In this document: positions 55,083-63,863 of the stretch, piece by piece | Position numbering within the stretch: the stretch's first letter is position 1 | Layout of the letters: each line of letters starts with the position of its first letter | From: UBA4427 sp046351135 | GTDB lineage: Bacteria > Myxococcota_A > UBA9160 > UBA4427 | DNA: 64,000 nucleotides | Reading direction: 5' to 3' | Assembly (NCBI GenBank): GCA_046351135.1 | Contig: JAXLZA010000019.1 | Coordinates: forward strand, 1-64,000 | Translations under genes and position numbers: made by a program | The notes under the pieces: model-generated | The model's database searches: none | What the model was told of the DNA's origin: nothing | What the model saw: the letters and a program-made list of their open reading frames with translations, nothing else

Positions 55083-56927
55083 TCAGCCCTCTGCCGACGG
55101 CAGCCCCAGTCGCGCGAGCGTCGCCGGCGTCGACGGCACATAACACCGCGCCGCCGCGTCGAGCACGAAGAGCGGATCGGTGACGCGCGCGGGGTCGTAG
55201 CCCTGCCTCTCGAGGTCCGCGAGGCCGAGCTTGTAGGTGTCCGTCAGGACGGCGCGGCCGTCGCCCAAGCGGACGAAGAGCGGCCAGGCGAACGCGGGCA
55301 GCTCGCCGGCGAGGTGGGCACAGAGCGCGGCGCCGTCGAAGCTCCGCCCCGCCTCGAGAGCAACGAGCGCCATGCCCGCGCGGCCTTCGTGACCGGGCAC
55401 CGGGACCCCATAGACGACCGCGTGGGCGACGGCCTCGAAGCCCTCGATCGCCTCGGCCACCTGCTGCGTAGAGACGTTCTCGCCCTTCCAGCGGTAGGTG
55501 TCGCCGAGGCGGGCGACGAAGAAGTAGTAGCCCTCGCGCTCCCGGAAGAGGTCGCCCGAGCGATACCAGAGATCGCCCGGCTCGAAGGCGCTCTCGAGGA
55601 CCTTGGCGCGAGTCGCCTCCGCCGACGAATAGCCCTCGAACTCGCGGCGATCGGCGAGGCGCGCGAGGAGCTCGCCGGCTTCACCTTCGGCCGCGCGCAC
55701 GAGCCGCCCCGCGGCGTCCCGGACCAGCTCCCGCCGCGACGCGTCGACGCGCGCCAGCGCGAGGCGCCCCGCGAGCTCGGGCGCCGCGCGTCCGACCGAC
55801 CCGACGACGCCGTCGAGGTTGAAGATCCCGATCACGCCCTCCGACGAGCCGTAGCTCTCGACGATGCGGACGGGCCCGAAGCGCGCCTCGAACGCGTGGC
55901 CGACCCGCGCATCGACGCCCGCGCCGATCATCGCGCGCAGCGGGTTCGGGCGATCGAGGGGCGAGGGCGGCTGGGCGAGCAGGTAGCGCAGGACCTCGCC
56001 CAGATACTGGAACGTCGTCGCGCCGAACGCGTGAACGTCGGCCCAGAAGTGCGACGCCGAGAAGCGCTCCCGGATCGCGACCGAGGCGCAGACCGAGAGC
56101 GCAGCCCCCGTCGCCGAGAGCGCTGCGATGTGGAACATCGGGAGCACGACGTACATGCAGTCGCGCTCGTCCATCTCGAGCAGCACGCCCTCGGAGATCG
56201 CGCCCGCGAGATAGCGGCGATGGCTGCAGCGCGTCGCTTTCGGCAGCCCCGTCGTCCCCGACGTGAAGATCGAGAAGAGCGTGTCGTCCGGGGATGGCTT
56301 CGTCCGCGACGCTTCCTGCGCTCGCGCCGCGAGCGCCGCCGCGGTCGCGGACTCCGGGACACCTTCCCGCGCGAGCAGCCGATCGAGGGCGTCGAGCGGA
56401 TCGCGAGCGTGGTCGCCATCTTCGGGCGCGCGTCCCTCGCGCGCGTCGAGCTCGAGCGTGTGGATCGCGAGAGGAGGCCTCGCCGCATCCGCTTGCGCTG
56501 TGCCGCGTGCGATTTCCGATGCGATCTCGGGCGTCGTCACGAGCCGAGCGACGGGGACCTCGTCGAGGGCGTGGGCGAGGGAGCGGCCGCGCAGCCCGGT
56601 GCCGAGGAGCGAGAGGCGGGCGCCCGCCTCGGCGAGGCCGAGGATCAGCGCGAGGAAGGCGGGGCTCGCGGGGAGCTGGAGGCCGACGGTGTCGCCCGGG
56701 CGGAGGCCGGTCGCGCGGGCCCAGAAGGCGACGCGCGCGACGAGGCGATCGAAGTCGTGATAGGTGAGGACGCGGTCGTCGGTGCGCACGACCGGGCGAT
56801 CTGCGGCGAGCCGGACGCGCTCCGCCCACCACTCGCCGAGCGTCGCGTCCGAGACGCGCTCCGCGATCTTCGCGCGCACCGCCGCGAGGCGCGCCTCGCT
56901 CTCCGCCCGGGTCGGCCAGGTCGCCAC
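55083..56927 (-). CDS. Second FATP-type long-chain acyl-CoA synthetase
   Basis: The protein has 614 residues from GTG at 56927. The P-loop is TLFSIFTSGTTGLPKATRCSH. The FATP block includes MYVVLPMFHIAALSATGAALSVCASVAIRERFSASHFWADVHAFGATTFQYLGEVLRYLL and VESYGSSEGVIGIFNLDGVVGSVGR, ending FVARLGDTYRWKGENVSTQQVAEAI. It resembles the enzyme at 48009 but with an Arg/Ala-rich insert near residue 160. It activates fatty or steroid acids. It begins 5 nt after the stop of the HAF-repeat gene, so one operon runs from 59331 down. Confidence 0.9.
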   Translation of the reverse strand: MATWPTRAESEARLAAVRAKIAERVSDATLGEWWAERVRLAADRPVVRTDDRVLTYHDFDRLVARVAFWARATGLRPGDTVGLQLPASPAFLALILGLAEAGARLSLLGTGLRGRSLAHALDEVPVARLVTTPEIASEIARGTAQADAARPPLAIHTLELDAREGRAPEDGDHARDPLDALDRLLAREGVPESATAAALAARAQEASRTKPSPDDTLFSIFTSGTTGLPKATRCSHRRYLAGAISEGVLLEMDERDCMYVVLPMFHIAALSATGAALSVCASVAIRERFSASHFWADVHAFGATTFQYLGEVLRYLLAQPPSPLDRPNPLRAMIGAGVDARVGHAFEARFGPVRIVESYGSSEGVIGIFNLDGVVGSVGRAAPELAGRLALARVDASRRELVRDAAGRLVRAAEGEAGELLARLADRREFEGYSSAEATRAKVLESAFEPGDLWYRSGDLFREREGYYFFVARLGDTYRWKGENVSTQQVAEAIEGFEAVAHAVVYGVPVPGHEGRAGMALVALEAGRSFDGAALCAHLAGELPAFAWPLFVRLGDGRAVLTDTYKLGLADLERQGYDPARVTDPLFVLDAAARCYVPSTPATLARLGLPSAEG

Positions 56928-56932
56928 GTTGC

Positions 56933-58093
56933 TTACCCCCGGCCCGCGCTTCGTCGCCGCGCACGCCGCGCGAGCTCGAGACAGCCGATCGGGAGCATCA
57001 GCGAGATTCCGGGCTCGGGGAGGTAGGCGAGATACATCTGGGGCTGACCGAACCGGTAGCCCTCGCCGACGATCGAGAGGCCGTCGTCCGAGACGGCGAT
57101 GGCGGACTCGAGATACCAACCGGTCACGTCGGCGCCGAGGCCGGCGAGGACGTCGACCAGGGGGCGCATGCCCTGACCGGGACGCCAGAGGAAGGCAGCG
57201 CGATCGTAGAACGGGGCCGTGCCCCAGCCGACGATGACGGCGCCGTCGGCCGAGACGTCGTTGGCCGTGCTCGAGAATCCGCCCGTCGGCAGATCGCCGA
57301 GTCCGACCATGCCCGTCGCGCTCGTCCAGCGAAAGGCCTCGTATCCGTCGGACGAGTTGCCGATGCCGACGACGACGGATCCGTTCGGGGAGGCGGCCGT
57401 CGCCTCGCTCCAGAAGATCCCGCCCGCGAGATCGCCGAGGCCGACCATCCCGGACGCGGCGGTCCAGCGGAAGGCCTCCTCGCCGAACGGCGAGCGGCTG
57501 CGACCGACGACGGCGGACCCATCGGCGGAGACGTCGATCGCGACGCTGTACGGGTAGCTTCCGCCCGGAATGAATCCGAGACCGACCATCCCGCCCGCGG
57601 CGGTCCAGCGCCAGGCCTGCGAACGGTTGAAGGCGAAGCTGGTGCCCACGACGACGGAGCCATCCGCCGAGACGCCGAACCCGTCGCTGTCGGGATGGCT
57701 CGGATCGAGTCCGCCGAGGGCGACCACGCCCGTCCGGGCTTCCCAGCGAAACGCCTGGCTGGGCCCGCCGGTCCCGCCGTAGCCCACGACGACGCGGCCG
57801 TCCGCGGAGACGGCGTTGGCTCCGCTCGAGCGCGGCTCCCCCGGAAGGCCCCCGAGCGCGGCGAAGCCCTGACCGAGCTCCCAGCGAAACGCCTCGGCAC
57901 CCAGGAAGGATGAACCCCGCCCGACGATCACCGTCCCGTTGGCCGAGACGTCGCTCGGAGACACGAAGTTGAGCGAGCTCGGCGCGAACTGGGTGAAGCC
58001 CAGGATCGAGGCGGGGCGCGCCGCCGCCGACGCGCCGACGAAGATGGAGAGGAGGACCGGGACGACGCAGGTCGCACGCCCGATCCCCTTCAT
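56933..58093 (-). CDS. HAF-repeat protein with PEP-CTERM sorting signal
   Basis: The protein has 386 residues. A signal peptide ends near LSIFVGASAAARPAS. Seven HAF-type repeats of about 45 residues contain VSANGTVIVG, VSADGRVVVG, VSADGSVVVG, VSADGSAVVG, ASPNGSVVVG, VSADGAVIVG and VSDDGLSIVG, each followed by EAFRW-like text. The C-terminus YLPEPGISLMLPIGCLELARRARRRS is a PEP-CTERM signal for exosortase-dependent anchoring. No exosortase gene is present in this window. It is an extracellular matrix or surface protein candidate. Confidence 0.88.
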   Translation of the reverse strand: MKGIGRATCVVPVLLSIFVGASAAARPASILGFTQFAPSSLNFVSPSDVSANGTVIVGRGSSFLGAEAFRWELGQGFAALGGLPGEPRSSGANAVSADGRVVVGYGGTGGPSQAFRWEARTGVVALGGLDPSHPDSDGFGVSADGSVVVGTSFAFNRSQAWRWTAAGGMVGLGFIPGGSYPYSVAIDVSADGSAVVGRSRSPFGEEAFRWTAASGMVGLGDLAGGIFWSEATAASPNGSVVVGIGNSSDGYEAFRWTSATGMVGLGDLPTGGFSSTANDVSADGAVIVGWGTAPFYDRAAFLWRPGQGMRPLVDVLAGLGADVTGWYLESAIAVSDDGLSIVGEGYRFGQPQMYLAYLPEPGISLMLPIGCLELARRARRRSAGRG

Positions 58094-59331
58094 CAGCGGA
58101 TCACGCCTTCCGCGCGCAGCCCGTCGATCTCGCTCGGCGCGAGGCCGAGATCCGCGCGCAGGATCTCCGTCGTGTGCTCCCCGATGAGCGGCCACTTCGT
58201 CGCCGGGCCCTCCGGGCTCGCCGAGAACTTGATCGGATTGCCGTGGACGCGCACGACACCGGTCGGCGTCGCGGCCGGGATCTCGACGATCATCTCGTGG
58301 GCGCGGACGTGGGGATCGGCGAGCAGATCGTCGCCCTCGTAGCTCGGGCCGGCGACGACGCCGGCCTCGGCGAGCAGGCGGCTCGCCTCGAGCTTCGTCT
58401 TGTCCCGCGCCCAGCCCTCGACCGCCGGACGGACCACCGGCTCGACCAGCGCGCTCCACTGCTCGCGGGTCGCGAAGCGCGGATCCGTCTTCCACTCCGG
58501 ATGCCCGATCGTCTCGGCCAGGCGCTCGAACTGATGGACGCGGCCGACCTGCAGCACGAAGAGGCCGTCCTTTGCGGCGAAGGACTCGAGGATGCCGGGC
58601 CAGGCGGCGATGCTGTTGTCGTGGACACCGATCGACGGGTTGAAGGCGACCATGTCCATGATCGAGATGATCGCGTCGAGCATCGCGACATCGACCTTCT
58701 GGCCCTTGCCCGTCTGGTCGCGGCCGCGCAGCGCGGTGAGCAGGCCGATCGTCGCGAAGAGACCGGTCCCGATGTCGCCGATCGCCCCGCCGACGCCGAT
58801 GTTGGGCCGGCCCGAGCTCCCGGGGCGGAACGAGTAGAAGCCGCCCATCGCCTCGGCGACGCAGGCGTAGGCGGGCCAGTTGCCGTAGGGCGTCGGGCGC
58901 AGGCTGCCGAAGCCCGAGGCCGACACGTAGACGAGTCGAGGATGGAGCTTCGCGAGGGTCTCGTAGCCGAGGCCCAGGCGCTCCATCGTCCCCGGCTTGA
59001 AGTTCTCGACGACGACGTCGTATTTCGGGACGAGCTTGCGGACGAGCTCCGCGCCCTTCGGATGCTTGAGGTCGATCCCGATGCTGCGCTTCGAGAGGTT
59101 GTTGCGCAGGACGGTCGCGCCCGGCGTCGAGCCGTCGACGTCGCGGATGTTGGGCAGGCCGGTGCGCCCGGACTCGCCCTCCTTCGGCGACTCGACCTTG
59201 ACGACGTCGGCGCCCATCCGCGCGAGCAGCTGGGTCGCGAACGGCATCGCCTGCATCTGCTCGACGGCGAGGATGCGCAGGCCTTCGAGGGGGAGGGGCT
59301 GGGGGGCGGAGGGACGGAGGGAATCGGACAT
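58093..59331 (-). CDS. Family III CoA transferase (CaiB/Frc type)
   Basis: The protein has 412 residues. The family pattern is GLRILAVEQMQAMPFATQLLARMGADVVKVESPKEGESGRTGLPNI, then NLSKRSIGIDLKHPKGAELVRKLVPKYDVVVENFKPGTMERLGLGYETLAKLHPRLVYVSASGFG. The catalytic aspartate is expected in GGAIGDIGTGLFATIGLL. It moves CoA between carboxylic acids. It is probably for activation of fatty, bile-like or oxalyl acids, with the exact acid unknown. Its stop overlaps the HAF-repeat start (TGATG). Confidence 0.92.
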   Translation of the reverse strand: MSDSLRPSAPQPLPLEGLRILAVEQMQAMPFATQLLARMGADVVKVESPKEGESGRTGLPNIRDVDGSTPGATVLRNNLSKRSIGIDLKHPKGAELVRKLVPKYDVVVENFKPGTMERLGLGYETLAKLHPRLVYVSASGFGSLRPTPYGNWPAYACVAEAMGGFYSFRPGSSGRPNIGVGGAIGDIGTGLFATIGLLTALRGRDQTGKGQKVDVAMLDAIISIMDMVAFNPSIGVHDNSIAAWPGILESFAAKDGLFVLQVGRVHQFERLAETIGHPEWKTDPRFATREQWSALVEPVVRPAVEGWARDKTKLEASRLLAEAGVVAGPSYEGDDLLADPHVRAHEMIVEIPAATPTGVVRVHGNPIKFSASPEGPATKWPLIGEHTTEILRADLGLAPSEIDGLRAEGVIR

Positions 59332-59443
59332 CGAGCAGGGACTCCTGGGACGGGGAACGGGGGCGAGGGCGGACCGGCAGCGAGGATCCGCCCGGCGGAG
59401 GCTAGCAGGGCGCGCGCGGAGAGGGACTGCAGGACGCTCGACT

Positions 59444-60607
59444 TCAGGGGCGGGAGCCGGCCCGTCCCCCGAGTGCGCGCAGGCGGAGCCCGGTCTGCGG
59501 CAGCAGGCGCTTGTGCAACGCCTCCGCGAAGTAGTCGGCCTCGAGGGAGCCGACGAAGTCGTCCGGCCATTTCCGCCGGTCCTGCCAGGAATGGGGCGTC
59601 GCTTCGAGCCGGAGCGTCCGGTAGGACGAGAACAGGAAATGGAAGAACTCGTGCTGGAGCCATTGCGAGAGCGCCACCTCGCGCTCGGCCGCGCTCAGGA
59701 GGTGGCGGCCGTTCTGGTGGGCCGTGCGCAGGAGCTTGAGGTCCTCGCTGACGAAGCACGGCGAGTCGCCCGGCGCCGGGCCGCGCCGCATTCCGCCCGT
59801 CACGAAGCGCTCGCTCGAGAAGGCGGCCGCCTTCGGCACATGCGACGGATAGACGAGATGCCACCCGTCGGTCGCGGCGACCGTTCGCTTGGGCAGCGCA
59901 GCGTGGACCCGCTCGCTCTCGGCGCGTGAGAGCACGACGGCGCCGCGGCGCAGCCCGAGGCGCACGGTGTGCTCGGGCAGGCGGACGAAGGTCCGCTCGA
60001 TGCGGGCGCGTCCCTGTGTGATCGCCAGGAGGTATTCGTCGAAGAGCCAGTACGCCTCCTCGAAGATCGCCTCGGTCCGCGGGCCGGCGAGCGCCGGGTC
60101 GAGCGTGCTCGTGGTCGAGCGGCCTTCGCCTCGCTCCAACGCACCGAGCGTGGTCGGCTCCGGCGCGGTGGACCGACCGATCAGGACGACCGTCATCTGG
60201 ACCTTCGTTTCGGGGAGAGGGGGGCGGGCGCTCTTCAGTCGCCAGGCGACGCAATCCGAGAGCATGCGAAGCGCCGAGTAGGCGGCCGGCGTCCCGAAGT
60301 CCGCCGTCGAAAGCAGGGCGGCCGATTCCCGCTGCAGCTTCTTCCAGGCCGGATCGCCCGGCGGAACGGCGGACCACAGCGCCTCGAGCCGCGCCTGGGC
60401 CGCCGCATAATCCCGCTCGCGATAGGCGGCGGCCGCTGCGAAGTAGGTGTCGATCGCCCGCCGGTAGAGCGGCGGGAACTGCGCGAGGCCGAGCGGCGCG
60501 AGCAGGGCGCGGGAGGCCGGCGCCGGCTCCTGGGCGCGGGCCGGGCCGCAGACCAGCAGGAACGAGGCGCAGAGGATGCCGAGAATCGCTCGCCCTCGTC
60601 TCCTCAT
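59444..60607 (-). CDS. Exported HExxH protein of unknown family
   Basis: The protein has 387 residues from ATG at 60607, with a signal peptide (ILGILCASFLLVCGPARAQ). The N-terminal half is helical (FPPLYRRAIDTYFAAAAAYRERDYAAAQARLEALWSAV). A zinc-metallopeptidase-type motif HEFFH (residues 319-323) is followed by E356 in SLEADYF, a possible third ligand as in gluzincins. SDCVAW and PCFVSED add two cysteines. No named family was recognised. The 112-bp space to the CoA transferase gives it its own transcript. Confidence 0.7.
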   Translation of the reverse strand: MRRRGRAILGILCASFLLVCGPARAQEPAPASRALLAPLGLAQFPPLYRRAIDTYFAAAAAYRERDYAAAQARLEALWSAVPPGDPAWKKLQRESAALLSTADFGTPAAYSALRMLSDCVAWRLKSARPPLPETKVQMTVVLIGRSTAPEPTTLGALERGEGRSTTSTLDPALAGPRTEAIFEEAYWLFDEYLLAITQGRARIERTFVRLPEHTVRLGLRRGAVVLSRAESERVHAALPKRTVAATDGWHLVYPSHVPKAAAFSSERFVTGGMRRGPAPGDSPCFVSEDLKLLRTAHQNGRHLLSAAEREVALSQWLQHEFFHFLFSSYRTLRLEATPHSWQDRRKWPDDFVGSLEADYFAEALHKRLLPQTGLRLRALGGRAGSRP

Positions 60608-60908
60608 CGGCGCCCCGATCACCGGCTCGCTCCTCGGTTCGACGCGCCCGGACGCCGCGGTCGTCCGCGGCGATCCCGATCGCGGTCAGGGCCGCTCGCG
60701 CGGATGGTCGGGGCATTCCGCGAAGCCGTCGAGCCTTCGTTGAATCCGTGCCGAGCCAGCCCGGACACCCCGTCGATCCCGCGCCGCCCCCGCGTCCAGC
60801 CCGCGTCGAGCTCGCGCTGAACCAGGCCGAGCCCGTGCCGAACCGACACCAGACCGGGCTGCGCAGGGGCGGCCGAGAAGGCGGGGTCGACTCCGCCGGC
60901 GGCACGTT
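60608..60908. promoter_or_regulatory. Divergent promoter region of the HExxH and thioredoxin-fold genes
   Basis: No convincing gene is seen. Low-complexity CG-rich coding-like frames exist on both strands but lack motifs. This should hold the promoter of the selenoprotein operon (plus) and that of the HExxH protein (minus). Confidence 0.45.
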
Positions 60909-62399
60909 ATGCTCTCCGCCATGTCCCGCGCTTCGACCGCCCCGACGCTCCCCGCCGTCGGATCGCTCCCCTCCGGCCTCGTCGCCTTCGTGAAGCGCGA
61001 CTGCCCGACCTGCGTGCTCGTCGCGCCGGTCCTCGCCGAGCTCGCTCGGCACGCCTCGCTCACCGTCTATACCCAGGACGATCCCGCGTTCCCGCCCGGG
61101 CTCCCGGACGAGGCCGCGCTCGTCGACGACAGCACCCTCGACGTCTCGTGGCACCACGCGATCGAGGCCGTCCCGACGCTGCTCCGCGTCGAGGACGGTC
61201 GGGAGGTCGCGCGCGCGGTCGGCTGGCATCGAGGCGATTGGGAGTCGCTCGTCGGTCGAGCGGGGCTCGGCGCCGGGCTCCCCGAGTGGCGACCGGGCTG
61301 CGGCTCGCTCTCGGTCGATCCGGTCCACGCGCGGGAGCTCGAGCTGCGGCACTCGGGCTCGAAGCTGCGCGCCCGGCGCGTCGAGCTCGCGCGCCTCGAG
61401 GACGAGGTCGAGGCCTGCTTCGATCGCGGCTGGAGCGACGGGCTCCCGGTCGTGCCGCCGACGGAGCGGCGCGTGATGGCCATGCTCGCCGGGACGACGC
61501 GGGCCCCCGACGAGATCGTCGCCGTCGTGCCGCCGGATCTCGTGCCCTGCACCGTCGAGAAGGTCGCGATCAACGCCGTGATGGCGGGCTGCAAGCCCGA
61601 GTATCTGCCCGTCGTGCTGACGGCGGTCGAGATGGCGTGCACACCGCAGTTCAACATCCACGGCGTGCTCGCGACGACGATGTCGGTCGGGCCGGTGCTC
61701 GTCGTGAACGGGCCGATCCGGCGCGCGATCGGGATGAACTCGGGCATCAATGCCCTGGGCCAGGGCAACCGCGCGAACTCGACGATCGGCCGCGCGCTCC
61801 AGCTCGTGATCCGCAACGTCGGCGGCGGGCGCCCGGGCGAGGTCGACCGCGCGACCCTCGGCAATCCGGGGAAGATGGGCTTCTGCTTCGCCGAGGACGA
61901 AGAGGGCTCGCCCTGGACTCCGCTCTCGACGGACTTCGGCTTCGAGGCGGGGCAGAACGTCGTCACGATCTTCCCGGGCGAAGGCCCGCGGACCCTCGTC
62001 GACCAGATCGCGCGCACGCCCGAGGAGCTCGCCTCGACCTTCGCCTATCACCTGCGCGCGATGCTCTCGCCGAAGGCGGTCATGGCCTTCGACGCGATCC
62101 TCGTCGTCTCGCCGGATCACTCTCGGGTCTTCCGCGCGGCCGGTTGGAGTCGGGAGCAGCTGCGCCAGCGCCTGATGGAGCTGACGACGATGCCCGGTGA
62201 GGACCTCGTCCGCGGCGCCCTCGGCATCGCCGAGGGGCTGCCCGAGTCGGTGCGCGGGCGGCGGATTCCGAAGTTCCGCGACCGCGGCGTCCACATCGTC
62301 CACGCCGGTGGCGGCGCCGGCCTCTTCTCGGCGATCATCCCCGGATGGGCGGGCGGCGAGCTCGGCAGTCAGACGCTCGCCCGGGAGATCAAAGCATGA
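60909..62399 (+). CDS. Thioredoxin-fold protein fused to a large unknown domain, partner of the UGSC selenoprotein
   Basis: The protein has 496 residues. An N-terminal thioredoxin fold to about residue 115 has C32-P-T-C35 in VAFVKRDCPTCVLVAPVLAELARHASLTVY, plus AIEVPT-like AIEAVPTLLRVEDG for the cis-proline. The rest (about 140-496) is a conserved domain of unknown function rich in VEKVAINAVMAGCKPEYLPVVLTAVEMACTPQFNIHGVLATTMSVGPVLVVNGPIRRAIGMNSGINALGQGNRANSTIGRALQLVIRNVGG. The ATG of the UGSC gene overlaps its stop (ATGA). Redox partnership is inferred from this linkage. Confidence 0.82.
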   Translation: MLSAMSRASTAPTLPAVGSLPSGLVAFVKRDCPTCVLVAPVLAELARHASLTVYTQDDPAFPPGLPDEAALVDDSTLDVSWHHAIEAVPTLLRVEDGREVARAVGWHRGDWESLVGRAGLGAGLPEWRPGCGSLSVDPVHARELELRHSGSKLRARRVELARLEDEVEACFDRGWSDGLPVVPPTERRVMAMLAGTTRAPDEIVAVVPPDLVPCTVEKVAINAVMAGCKPEYLPVVLTAVEMACTPQFNIHGVLATTMSVGPVLVVNGPIRRAIGMNSGINALGQGNRANSTIGRALQLVIRNVGGGRPGEVDRATLGNPGKMGFCFAEDEEGSPWTPLSTDFGFEAGQNVVTIFPGEGPRTLVDQIARTPEELASTFAYHLRAMLSPKAVMAFDAILVVSPDHSRVFRAAGWSREQLRQRLMELTTMPGEDLVRGALGIAEGLPESVRGRRIPKFRDRGVHIVHAGGGAGLFSAIIPGWAGGELGSQTLAREIKA

Positions 62400-62914
62400 C
62401 GATTCTTCTCGATCCGACCAGCGAAGCCATCCCGGCCGAGCGCCTGCGCGCCCCGCGCCTCCCCGAGCTCGCCGGCCGCACGATCGGCCTGCTCGACATC
62501 GCGAAGGCCCGCGGCGACGTCTTCCTCGACCGCGTCGAGTCGCGGCTCACCGAGCGCGGCGCCAAGGTCCTCCGGTTCAAGAAGCCGACCTTCACGAAGC
62601 CCGCCCCCATCGATCTGCGCCACGAGATCGCGCAGCAATGCGACGCGGTGGTCGAAGCGCTCGCCGATTGAGGGAGCTGCACGTCGTGCAGTGTGCACGA
62701 CACGGTGGACCTGGAAGATCGCGGCATCCCTTCGGTGTTCGTCGCCACGGTGGAGTTCGTCACGGGCGCGGACGCCCAGGCGAAGGCGCTCGGGGCGAAG
62801 GCCTCGGCGGTGTACGTCGAGCATCCGATCCAGGATCGGACGGACGAGGAGATGCGGGCGATCGCGGATGGGGTGGTCGAGGGGATCGTGCGGGCATTGG
62901 TGGGCGAGCACTAG
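62396..62914 (+). CDS. UGSC-family selenoprotein, UGA at 62669 read as selenocysteine
   Basis: Read through the in-frame TGA at 62669-62671, the gene encodes 172 residues with U92-G-S-C95-T-S-C98 in the middle. The N-terminal half is LAGRTIGLLDIAKARGDVFLDRVESRLTERGAKVLRFKKPTFTKPAPIDLRHEIAQQCDAVVEALAD. The C-terminal half after the UGA is VHDTVDLEDRGIPSVFVATVEFVTGADAQAKALGAKASAVYVEHPIQ, in the same frame. A CDS interrupted only by a TGA at the named U of the UGSC motif, with conserved text on both sides, is the signature of this family. The redox role is unknown. SelA, SelB and SelC genes are not in the window. Confidence 0.9.
62677..62691 (+). promoter_or_regulatory. Candidate bacterial SECIS hairpin
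   Basis: Stem CTGCAC (62677-62682) pairs with GTGCAG (62686-62691) around a GTC loop. It starts 6 nt after the UGA, which is where bacterial SECIS elements sit so that SelB can bind next to the decoding ribosome. The fold is by eye only. Confidence 0.6.
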
Positions 62915-63537
62915 CCGAGAACCCGATCGGCATGAACGAGGAGTTCGTGTCGGCGGTCCGGCGTCGCCATGGTGTGGAGATAGACGCGAAGGCCCTCCCT
63001 TCTGGCCAGCTTCATCGCGGGAATCATGTCGGCGTCCGCTGTGACGAGTACGACCGCATGAACCAGGCGCTTGAGCGCCAGCGAGGCAATGTCCAGGCCG
63101 ATCCGCATGTCGACACTCTTCTGGATGAAGACGGGCTCTAGGTCCGAGGCCTTCAGGGTTCGCGGCGGATCCGTCGCCAGTTCCTTCATGGCGCTCGCAC
63201 GAACTCGCCATCCGCGGAAGAGCAGCTCCCCCTTTCTCACGGCGAAGTCAGGGGAGACTTCGAGCGCGCTCATCAGCTCTCGATTGCGATTCGCTTCGAG
63301 TGTGCTGGCGAAGTTGGTCTGCTTGCCGTCGATCGGATTCTTTCTCTTCTGTCCGAAGGGATCCGCGTCGTACCAGTAGGTACGTAGAAGGTGCGTATTG
63401 GCGAGATCGGCGTGGGAGAGCAGGTCCCCCGTCCATCGAGTCACTTCTTCCGCCGGCGGAAATCGCTTGATCTTCTCGGCGAGCCGCTTCTTGACGAAGC
63501 CGCCATCGAGGAGCAGGGCAAGACGCTCGCCGTTCAT
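62911..63537 (-). CDS. NYN-domain (PIN-like) RNase-type protein
   Basis: The protein has 208 residues from ATG at 63537. The N-terminal acidic residue is in ALLLDGGFVKKRL. The second acidic cluster is in VDMRIGLDIASLALKRLVHAVVLVTADADMIPAMKLARREGLRVYL, as in NYN/LabA-like nucleases. Central basic text (AKIKRFPP, KRKNPIDGKQTN) may bind nucleic acid. Target RNA is unknown. It ends convergent with the UGSC gene, with the two stops overlapping by 4 nt. Codon bias is less GC-extreme than its neighbours. Confidence 0.8.
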   Translation of the reverse strand: MNGERLALLLDGGFVKKRLAEKIKRFPPAEEVTRWTGDLLSHADLANTHLLRTYWYDADPFGQKRKNPIDGKQTNFASTLEANRNRELMSALEVSPDFAVRKGELLFRGWRVRASAMKELATDPPRTLKASDLEPVFIQKSVDMRIGLDIASLALKRLVHAVVLVTADADMIPAMKLARREGLRVYLHTMATPDRRHELLVHADRVLG

Positions 63538-63863
63538 CGTGCGCTCCAAAAATTCCGGCCCCTCCTCCGCGTGAGGCCGAAGCCTGCTTGAATGGGGACA
63601 CGGGGGAGGGGCCACGTTTTGGATGCAGATGAATTATCCGTACGATGGCGAGTGTCGTAAAGAGGACCCTAAGGGGTTGAGAAGAACTGGAAGGAAGGCT
63701 GGGAGGCAGCGAGCGTGCGTGTCCTCCACCTCCGCCCGTGCGAGTCCTCGAGTCTCTTTCGCGCGGATCGGTGATTCGAGAGAATCATGGGACGATGAAG
63801 CTGGACGAGCGCTTCAGGCCGACTGCGACATCCGCTGCTCCACTCCCCGAGGACCCCCACCCC
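63538..63863. other. Intergenic region, no gene seen
   Basis: This is the region between the NYN gene and the partial VOC gene. It is relatively AT-rich around 63610-63690 (ATGAATTATCCGTACGATGG), where promoters of both genes may lie. No RNA or conserved protein was recognised. Confidence 0.5.
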
